Assembly: GCF_009829925.1 (NCBI RefSeq) | Contig: NZ_SNVJ01000028.1 | Coordinates: forward strand, 7,167-46,335 | Direction of reading: 5' to 3' | DNA length: 39,169 nt | Source of the DNA: Teichococcus coralli | Lineage (GTDB): Bacteria > Pseudomonadota > Alphaproteobacteria > Acetobacterales > Acetobacteraceae | Program-made: the position numbers and the translations under genes | The notes under the pieces: model-generated | What the model was told of the DNA's origin: nothing | The model's database searches: none | The model's input: only the letters and a program-made list of their open reading frames with translations | Shown here: piece after piece, positions 16,047-22,541 of the stretch | How positions within the stretch are numbered: the stretch's first letter is position 1 | Layout: every line of letters starts with the position of its first letter

Positions 16047-17146
16047 AGATCGCGTTCTATGGATCCAGCCTGCTGTCCGCCTACTGGAACGGCGCAGCGA
16101 CCTATTACCGCGGCATGCTGCGCGACCTGGCGCAGCGCGGCCACAGCATCACCTTCTACGAGCCCGATGCCTTCGACCGGCAGCAGCACCGCGACATCGA
16201 GCCGCCGGACTGGGCGAAGGTCGTGGTCTATCCCGCCACGGAGGCGGCGGCGCAGGGCGTCATCGCCGAGGCGGCGCTGGCCGAGGTGGTGGTGAAGGCC
16301 AGCGGCGTCGGCGTCTTTGACGACCTGCTGCTGGAAGGCGTGATGCGTGCCGCCCGTCCCGAGGCGATCCGCATCTTCTGGGACGTGGACGCGCCCGCCA
16401 CCCTCGCCGAGATCGGCGCCGCGGCCGAGCATCCACTGCGGCGCACGCTGCCCTCGCTCGACCTGGTGCTGACCTATGGCGGCGGCCCGCCGGTGGTGGA
16501 CGCCTATATGAGCTTCGGCGCGCGGCGCTGCGTGCCGGTCTACAACGCGCTGGACGCGGAGACGCACCATCCCGTGCCGGCCGAGCCGCGCTTCGCCGTG
16601 GACCTCGCCTTTCTCGGCAACCGCCTGCCGGACCGCGAGGCGCGGGTGGAGCAGTTCTTCCTGCAGCCGGCCGCCGCGCTGCCGGAGCGCAAGTTCCTGA
16701 TCGGCGGCAATGGCTGGGAAAGCAAGGCCATGCCGCCCAACGTGCGGCACATCGGCCATGTGCGGACGCGCGACCACAACGCCTTCAACACCTCGCCCTT
16801 GGCGGTGCTGAACATCGCCCGCGACAGCATGGCCAGGACCGGCTTCTCGCCCGCCACCCGCGTCTTCGAGGCGGCGGGGGCGGGCGCCTGCCTGATCACC
16901 GACGCCTGGGTGGGGCTGGAGCTGTTCCTCAAGGAGGGCGAGGAAGTGCTGGTGGCGCGCGACGGCAAGGACGTCGCCGAGCATGTCGCGGCGCTGACGC
17001 CGGAGCGGGCGCGGGCGATCGGCGAGGCGGCGCGGGCGCGCATCCTGGCCGGCCATACCTACGCGCTGCGCGGCGCCCAGGTGGATGCGCTGCTGCGCGA
17101 GGAGGCCGGGCGCAAGGCAGCCACCACCAAGCGGAGCGCGGCATGA
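16043..17146 (+). CDS. CgeB-like glycosyltransferase 2
   Basis: 367 residues, overlapping both neighbours by 4 bases (ATGA at 16043-16046 and at 17143-17146). It opens MKIAFYGSSLLSAYWNGAAT, then YYRGMLRDLAQRGHSITFYEPDAFDRQQHRDI, a typical CgeB family start. The middle holds RIFWDVDAPATL and LVLTYGGGPPVVDAY, with the C-terminal donor domain DLAFLGNRLPDREARVEQF and RTGFSPATRVFEAAGAGACLI. In Bacillus, CgeB belongs to a spore-surface glycosylation operon; proteobacterial relatives are found in saccharide loci. The family suggests a nucleotide-sugar glycosyltransferase; substrates are unknown. Confidence 0.84.
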   Translation: MKIAFYGSSLLSAYWNGAATYYRGMLRDLAQRGHSITFYEPDAFDRQQHRDIEPPDWAKVVVYPATEAAAQGVIAEAALAEVVVKASGVGVFDDLLLEGVMRAARPEAIRIFWDVDAPATLAEIGAAAEHPLRRTLPSLDLVLTYGGGPPVVDAYMSFGARRCVPVYNALDAETHHPVPAEPRFAVDLAFLGNRLPDREARVEQFFLQPAAALPERKFLIGGNGWESKAMPPNVRHIGHVRTRDHNAFNTSPLAVLNIARDSMARTGFSPATRVFEAAGAGACLITDAWVGLELFLKEGEEVLVARDGKDVAEHVAALTPERARAIGEAARARILAGHTYALRGAQVDALLREEAGRKAATTKRSAA

Positions 17147-18303
17147 GCGCGGCGCCGCTCAACATCGTGGTGCTGGGGCTGAGCCTCTCCTCCTCCTGGG
17201 GGAACGGCCATGCCACCACCTTTCGCGCGCTGCTGCGCGCCTTCGCCGCGCGCGGCCACCGCATCTTGTTTCTGGAGCGCGACGTGCCCTGGTACGCCGC
17301 GCACCGTGACCTGCCGCAGCCGGATTTCTGCCGCCTGGAATTCTATGGCGACCTCGGCGGGCTCAGCGCCTGGCATGGCGCGATGGCGGCGGCGGATGCC
17401 GTGATCGTCGGCTCCTACGTGCCCGAGGGCGTGGCGGTCGGCGCGCTGGCGCAGCGCGTGGCGAACGGCGTCACCGCCTTCTACGACATCGACACGCCGG
17501 TGACGCTGGCCAAGCTGGCGCGCGGCGACGAGGAGTATCTCTCCCCGGCGCTGATCCCGGGCTACGACCTCTATCTCTCCTTCACCGGCGGCCCGACGCT
17601 GGACCGGCTGATGCGGCACTACGGCTCGCCCGCCGCGCGGCCGCTCTACTGCTCGGTGGACACCGACGCCTACCGGCCGATGGAAGTCGCGCCGCGCTGG
17701 GACCTCAGCTATCTCGGCACCTACAGCCCCGACCGCCAGCCGACGCTGGAGCGGCTGCTGCTGGAGCCCGCGCGGCAGGCACCGGAACTGCGCTTCGTCG
17801 TGGCCGGGCCGCAGTACCCGGCGGAAATCGCGTGGCCGGCCAATGTGGAGCGGCTCGACCATGTGCCGCCGGCCGAGCATCCTGCCTTCTATGCCGCCAG
17901 CCGCTACACGCTGAACGTCACCCGTGCCGACATGATCCACGCTGGCTGGAGCCCCAGCGTGCGGCTTTTCGAGGCCGCTGCCTGCGGCACGCCGGTCATC
18001 TCCGACCGGTGGGACGGGCTCGACACGCTGTTCGCTCCTGACGCCGAGATCGTGCTCGCCGACAGCGCCGCGGATGTGCTGCGCGCCCTGCGCGAGCGCC
18101 CGGAGGCGGTGCGGCAGTGCCAGGCCCAGGCGGCACGCCGGCGCATCCTCGCCAGCCACAGCGCCGCGCACCGCGCCGCCGAGCTCGAAACCTACATCCG
18201 GGAAGCCGGCGACCGCGCGCCGCTGCCCGAACCCGCCTTCGCGGCGCTGCACGGTGCGGCGCCGCATTCCTTCCCGCAGGTGGACGTCCATGAAGAACGG
18301 TAA
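17143..18303 (+). CDS. CgeB-like glycosyltransferase 3
   Basis: 386 residues. Again the opening LGLSLSSSWGNGHATTFRAL matches that of the preceding gene, as do AFYDIDTPVTLAKLA, LYLSFTGGPTLDRL, WDLSYLGTYSPDRQPTLERL and GWSPSVRLFEAAACGTPVISDRWDGLDTLF. It is clearly a paralogue of the 16043-17146 gene and more distantly of 14934-16046. A short alanine/proline-rich tail follows the last helix. The ATG overlaps the upstream stop by 4 bases, and its own end overlaps the UDP-xylose-synthase-like gene by 14 bases, so translation through this part of the operon is probably coupled. Confidence 0.84.
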   Translation: MSAAPLNIVVLGLSLSSSWGNGHATTFRALLRAFAARGHRILFLERDVPWYAAHRDLPQPDFCRLEFYGDLGGLSAWHGAMAAADAVIVGSYVPEGVAVGALAQRVANGVTAFYDIDTPVTLAKLARGDEEYLSPALIPGYDLYLSFTGGPTLDRLMRHYGSPAARPLYCSVDTDAYRPMEVAPRWDLSYLGTYSPDRQPTLERLLLEPARQAPELRFVVAGPQYPAEIAWPANVERLDHVPPAEHPAFYAASRYTLNVTRADMIHAGWSPSVRLFEAAACGTPVISDRWDGLDTLFAPDAEIVLADSAADVLRALRERPEAVRQCQAQAARRRILASHSAAHRAAELETYIREAGDRAPLPEPAFAALHGAAPHSFPQVDVHEER

Positions 18304-19309
18304 GGCAAAGCACGTCCTGGTGGCGGGCGGCGCGGGCTTTCTGGGTTCGCATCTTTGCGATGCGCTGCTGGCGCAGGGGGACCATGTGGTCTGCGTGGAC
18401 AACCTGCAGACCGGGCACGCCAGGAACCTGCGGCATCTGGAGAACGAGCCGCGCTTCACTTTTATCGAGGCCGACGTCATCGAGCGGCTTCCGGCGCGCG
18501 CCCTGCCGAAGCAACTCGACCGCGTGTTCAACCTGGCCTGCGCCGCCTCGCCGGTGCAATACCAGGCCGACCCCGAGCATACGATGCTGACCAGCGTCAT
18601 GGGCACGCGCAACCTGCTGCGGCTGGCGGAGGCGCATGGGGGCCGCTTCCTGCTGGCTTCCACCAGCGAGATCTACGGCGACCCCGAGGTGCATCCGCAG
18701 GTCGAGACCTACTGGGGCAACGTGAACTCCACGGGGCCGCGCGCCTGCTACGACGAAGGCAAGCGCGCCGCCGAGGCGCTGGCCTTCGACTTCGACCGCG
18801 CTCACCGCGCGGAGGTTCGCGTCGCCCGCATCTTCAACACCTATGGCCCTCGCATGCGCGCGGATGATGGGCGCGTCGTCTCCAACGTCATCACGCAGGC
18901 GCTGGAGGGGGCGGACATCACCGTCTACGGCGATGGCAGCCAGACCCGCTCCTTCTGCTACGCGCATGACCTTGTGGAGGGGCTGATGCGCCTGATGGCC
19001 CATGAGGGCGAACAGCCTGGTGCCGTCAACCTCGGCAATCCGAACGAGCTTACGGTGGCGGAGCTGGTGGAACGCGTGCTGGGGATGGTGGATACGCGCT
19101 CCACCGTGGTTCACCAGCCGTTGCCGGTGGACGATCCTCGTCGCCGCCGACCGGACATTTCCCGCGCGCGCGCGCTGCTGGGCTGGCAGCCGCGCACCAC
19201 GCTGGTGGCCGGGCTGCAATCCACCATCGCCTGGTTCAGCGAGCTGATGCATCAGCCAGCGGCGAGCAGCTACGGCGCGGGCGCCGGGGCCAGCGCCACG
19301 CTGCGCTGA
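18290..19309 (+). CDS. UDP-glucuronate decarboxylase (UDP-xylose synthase)-like SDR
   Basis: 339 residues. The NAD-binding motif is AGGAGFLGSHLCDAL at about 12-26. The rest follows the UXS pattern closely: VDNLQTGHARNL, NLACAASPVQYQADP, LLASTSEIYGDPEVHPQ, ETYWGNVNSTGPRACYDEGKR (with the catalytic YxxxK), RIFNTYGPRM, DGRVVSNVI and YGDGSQTRSFCY. UXS oxidises and decarboxylates UDP-glucuronate to UDP-xylose in the cytosol. That makes UDP-xylose a likely donor for one of the neighbouring glycosyltransferases. ATG at 18290 lies within the end of the upstream gene; the C-terminal tail beyond the SDR fold is short and low in complexity. Confidence 0.9.
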   Translation: MKNGKAKHVLVAGGAGFLGSHLCDALLAQGDHVVCVDNLQTGHARNLRHLENEPRFTFIEADVIERLPARALPKQLDRVFNLACAASPVQYQADPEHTMLTSVMGTRNLLRLAEAHGGRFLLASTSEIYGDPEVHPQVETYWGNVNSTGPRACYDEGKRAAEALAFDFDRAHRAEVRVARIFNTYGPRMRADDGRVVSNVITQALEGADITVYGDGSQTRSFCYAHDLVEGLMRLMAHEGEQPGAVNLGNPNELTVAELVERVLGMVDTRSTVVHQPLPVDDPRRRRPDISRARALLGWQPRTTLVAGLQSTIAWFSELMHQPAASSYGAGAGASATLR

Positions 19310-19331
19310 GCGGCGGCCAGCGCCGGCCGGC

Positions 19332-21068
19332 ATGATCGTCTATGGCGATGCCGTCCGGCATGAGGAGCCTCACGCCCTGCTGGGCGCCTTGCAGGAGGGC
19401 CTGCGGCAACTCTCCGGCCTGCCGCCGGGCCTTGCCCGCCATACGGCGCTGGTGGCCCGCTTCATCGAGGCGGGCGAGCTGGCGCAGGGGCTTGCGGATG
19501 CCGCCTTCAGGGCGCGGGGCGAGGATGCCGCCTCCGCGCAGGGCGATGCCGGCACGGCCCTGCTGACGCGGCTGGCGGCGGCGCTGCGGGCTTCCTGGTC
19601 CAGCGGGTTTCAGGACCTGCCGCCGCTGCCGGAGGCTTTCCTGCCCGGGCCGCTGCCTGAGGTGATCGCTCCGAAGCGCATGGAGGGCTTCAGCTTCTAT
19701 GCGCTCTATCCGGAAGGCTATCTGCAGGCGGCGGAGAAGGCCGGATTGGGCGAGGCGACCGTCGTCATCGGGTTGCGCAGCATCGGCCTGCCGCTGGCGG
19801 CGCTGGTGGCCGCCGCGCTCGGTGCCGCGCCGCCGGTCAGCCTGCGGCCGGTCGGACACCCCTTCGAACGGCGCCTCGCCCTGTCCGGCGAGATCAAGGC
19901 CGCCTTGCTGCGAGGGCAGGGGCCGCGTGCCATCGTGGATGAAGGGCCGGGGCTTTCCGGCAGTTCCATGGGGGCGGTGGCCGACCTGCTGGAGGGGGGC
20001 GGCATTGCGCCTTCGCGGCTGCATTTCTTTCCCAGCCATGGCGGAGCGCCCGGGCCACAGGCCAGTGCGCGGCACCGCGCCCGCTGGTCCGCCGCCGCGC
20101 GGCATCTCTGCGATTTCGAGCGGCTCGTGCTGCACGCCTCCCGGCCGGCGCATCGCCTGGAGCATTGGGCGGCCGACCTGACCGGCCCGCCTGAGGCTCC
20201 CCTGCGCGAGCTTTCCGGCGGGGCCTGGCGGGCGCTGCGCTATGCCGCGGAAGGCGCCTGGCCACCTGCCAATCCGCAGCAGGAACGCCGCAAGTTCCTC
20301 CTTCAGGCCGGAGGGCGCCCCTGGCTGCTGAAGTTCACCGGCCTCGGCCCCGAGGGCGAGGGCAAGGCGCGCATGGGGCGGATGCTTTCGGAGGCCGGGC
20401 TGGTGCCGTCACTGGCAGGCTACCGGCACGGCTTCCTGGTTGCCGGCTGGGAGGCGGCGGCGCGCGGGCTGGACCAGGCGCCGCGCCCCCCGGCTGCGCT
20501 GCTGGCGCCAGTGGCGCGCTACCTGGCCTTCCGCCGCCGGCACTTCGCCAAGGGCAGCGGGGGCGCCAGCCTGGCCGCGCTCTGGGACATGGCCTGCCAC
20601 AACACGGCCGAGGCGCTCGGCGAGCCCGCGGCCCGCGCGCTGCGGCGCCTCCAGCCGGACCTGCCCCGGCTGGAGGCGCGGCTGCGCCCGATTGCCGGCG
20701 ACAACCGGCTGCATCCCTGGGAATGGCTCGCTCTCCCCGATGGCCGGCTGCTGAAGGCCGACGCACTCGACCACCACGCCGCGCATGACCTGATTGGCTG
20801 CCAGGATCTCGCCTGGGACCTGGTCGGTGCCGAGGTGGAACTCGGGCTCGCTCCCACGGCGCTCGCGGCGGCGGTGGCGCGGGAATCCGGCCATGCCACC
20901 GACCCGGCGCTGCCCGACGCCTACCGGCCCTGCTATCTCGCCTTCCAGCTTGGCGCCGCCGGCATGGCCGCCGCCGCATGCCAGGGCATGCCTGAGGAGG
21001 CGGCGCGCCTGAGGGCCGCCACGAGGCGCTACACCGTGCTGCTGAGAAGGCTGATCGAGGCGGGCTGA
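19332..21068 (+). CDS. Uncharacterised two-domain protein: phosphoribosyltransferase-like plus APH-like kinase
   Basis: 578 residues; I know no named function for this architecture. Residues about 110-235 resemble a type I phosphoribosyltransferase: ATVVIGLRSIGLPLAALVAAAL, then the PRPP-loop-like AIVDEGPGLSGSS at 200-212. Residues about 290-560 look like an aminoglycoside-phosphotransferase/choline-kinase-type fold: WLLKF with Lys334, a catalytic-loop-like AGDNRLHPWEWL (Asp457, Asn458) and a DFG-position LLKADALDHH (Asp477), followed by AHDLIGCQDLAWDLVGA. No signal peptide or membrane helix. It starts 22 bases after the UDP-xylose-synthase-like gene on the same strand, without a clear ribosome site, and is probably the last gene of the rightward arm. 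The N-terminal 100 residues match nothing I recognise. Confidence 0.75.
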   Translation: MIVYGDAVRHEEPHALLGALQEGLRQLSGLPPGLARHTALVARFIEAGELAQGLADAAFRARGEDAASAQGDAGTALLTRLAAALRASWSSGFQDLPPLPEAFLPGPLPEVIAPKRMEGFSFYALYPEGYLQAAEKAGLGEATVVIGLRSIGLPLAALVAAALGAAPPVSLRPVGHPFERRLALSGEIKAALLRGQGPRAIVDEGPGLSGSSMGAVADLLEGGGIAPSRLHFFPSHGGAPGPQASARHRARWSAAARHLCDFERLVLHASRPAHRLEHWAADLTGPPEAPLRELSGGAWRALRYAAEGAWPPANPQQERRKFLLQAGGRPWLLKFTGLGPEGEGKARMGRMLSEAGLVPSLAGYRHGFLVAGWEAAARGLDQAPRPPAALLAPVARYLAFRRRHFAKGSGGASLAALWDMACHNTAEALGEPAARALRRLQPDLPRLEARLRPIAGDNRLHPWEWLALPDGRLLKADALDHHAAHDLIGCQDLAWDLVGAEVELGLAPTALAAAVARESGHATDPALPDAYRPCYLAFQLGAAGMAAAACQGMPEEAARLRAATRRYTVLLRRLIEAG

Positions 21069-21161
21069 GCGAAACGGCGCCGGCCCCGGCGGCGGCACAC
21101 GGATCAAGGTTTCCTTTGCGATTGAACCACTAGGCTTCGCTCCCAGCAGGGAAAGCAGGCC

Positions 21162-22175
21162 ATGGCGGAAGCAGCGGAATCGGGCGAGGCAAGGACGGCT
21201 TGGGCGCGGCGCGGCATTCTCGGTGCCGTACTGGGAAGCGCCGCGATGGCCGGGATCGCGCGCGCGCAGCCTGGCCGCTCCGGCGTTCCCGCCGGCATTG
21301 TCGGCGCCTTCGACAACCTGTTCCAGGGACCGCATCCGGCCCGGCGGGCGGTGCACGCCACCGGCCTGCTCTGCACGGGAAGCTTCCACCCGCATCCCGA
21401 GGCGCCGCGCCTGAGCCGGGCGCCGCATCTCGCCGGTGAGGCGGTGCCGGTGCTGGTCCGCTTCTCCAACTTCGCCGCCGCGCCCGGCCTGCCGGACGGC
21501 GACCCCGCCGCCAGCCCGCGCGGCATGGCGATCAAGTTCCTCCTTCCGGGGGAGCAGGAGACGGACATCGTCGCCCATTCCTATGACGGCTTCCCCGCGG
21601 CGACGCCGGAGGCCTTCCTCGCCTTTCTGCGGGCCGTGCCCGATCCGGCGGCCTTGCAGGGCCTCGCCGCTGCGAGCCCGGCGGTGCGGGCCTTCCTGGA
21701 CGATCCCAAGCCGGCCCCGGCCAGCTACGCGACGGAAGCCTATTTCGGCGTCAATGCCTTCCGGTTCAGCAATGCGGCGGGCGAGGCGCGGTTCGGACGG
21801 TACCGCATCCTGCCGCAGGCGGGCCCGCAGCACCTGACGCCAGGGCAGGCCGCCGCGCGCCCGGCCGACTATCTCACGACTGAGCTGCGTGGCCGGCTGA
21901 GCCAGGGCAAGGCCGGCTTCCGCCTGCTGGTGCAGCTCGCCGAGCCGGGAGACGACACCCAGGACGGCTCGCGGGCCTGGCCGGCGGAACGGCCGCTGGT
22001 GGAGCTTGGCACCCTCTCGCTGGAGGCGCTGGCGGCGCCGGCGGACGCCGCCCGCCAGGACCTGCGCTTCGTTCCGACCAGTCTGGTGGCCGGCATCGCA
22101 CCCTCGGGCGACCCCATGCTCCTGGCGCGCACCCAGGCCTACCAGATCTCCGCCGAGCGGAGGGCGGCGCAATGA
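21162..22175 (+). CDS. Catalase-related (SrpA-like) heme peroxidase, exported
   Basis: 337 residues, the short catalase-family peroxidase form. An N-terminal twin-arginine-like signal (WARRGILGAVLGSAAMAGIARAQ, residues 14-36) suggests export by Tat. Catalytic residues are present: distal His65 in AVHATG, distal Asn103 in RFSNF and the proximal heme tyrosine Tyr327 in RTQAY. The PDGDPAASPRGMAIKF block and FLDDPKP...SYATEAYFGVNAF are typical. Small catalases of this group usually work as peroxidases on organic hydroperoxides. The stop overlaps the cupredoxin start by 4 bases (ATGA), so the two are made together and may act together in the periplasm. Confidence 0.88.
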   Translation: MAEAAESGEARTAWARRGILGAVLGSAAMAGIARAQPGRSGVPAGIVGAFDNLFQGPHPARRAVHATGLLCTGSFHPHPEAPRLSRAPHLAGEAVPVLVRFSNFAAAPGLPDGDPAASPRGMAIKFLLPGEQETDIVAHSYDGFPAATPEAFLAFLRAVPDPAALQGLAAASPAVRAFLDDPKPAPASYATEAYFGVNAFRFSNAAGEARFGRYRILPQAGPQHLTPGQAAARPADYLTTELRGRLSQGKAGFRLLVQLAEPGDDTQDGSRAWPAERPLVELGTLSLEALAAPADAARQDLRFVPTSLVAGIAPSGDPMLLARTQAYQISAERRAAQ

Positions 22176-22495
22176 GGCGCGCGCTGGCCCTGGGCTGCCT
22201 GGTGCTGCTCGCCTGCGCCGCCGCGGCCCCGGCGCGCGAGGTCGAGCCGCTGATCGTTCAGCGCGACCGGGCCTTCTCGGCGCGCGAGGCCGTGGTGCCG
22301 CGCGGCACCGTCCTGCGCTTCTCCAACGAGGATGAGTTCCCGCACCAGATCAACGCATCCGGCCCGGGGGTCGAGATGAATTCGGATCTTCAGTCTCCGG
22401 GCGATGTGCTGCGCCTCCCGCTGCCGCAGGCCGGCACGGTCGAGGTCCGGTGCGGAATTCATCCGCGCATGCGCCTGACGGTTCAAGTGCGCTGA
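22172..22495 (+). CDS. Periplasmic cupredoxin, amicyanin-like copper loop
   Basis: 107 residues with a Sec signal peptide (MRRALALGCLVLLACAAAAPA, cleavage near residue 21). The remaining 85 residues fit a single plastocyanin-type beta sandwich. Type 1 copper ligands are readable: His58 in EFPHQI, Cys94, His97 and Met100 in RCGIHPRM. The Cys-x2-His-x2-Met loop has the same spacing as amicyanin (CTPHPFM) and is shorter than that of plastocyanin or pseudoazurin. It probably carries single electrons in the periplasm. Overlap with the catalase-like gene suggests it supplies electrons to that peroxidase or protects it; this is inference. Confidence 0.85.
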   Translation: MRRALALGCLVLLACAAAAPAREVEPLIVQRDRAFSAREAVVPRGTVLRFSNEDEFPHQINASGPGVEMNSDLQSPGDVLRLPLPQAGTVEVRCGIHPRMRLTVQVR

Positions 22496-22541
22496 CGCGG
22501 CCTTGGCCCGCAGCGCCAGCAAGGAAACGGAGTGAGGCGCG

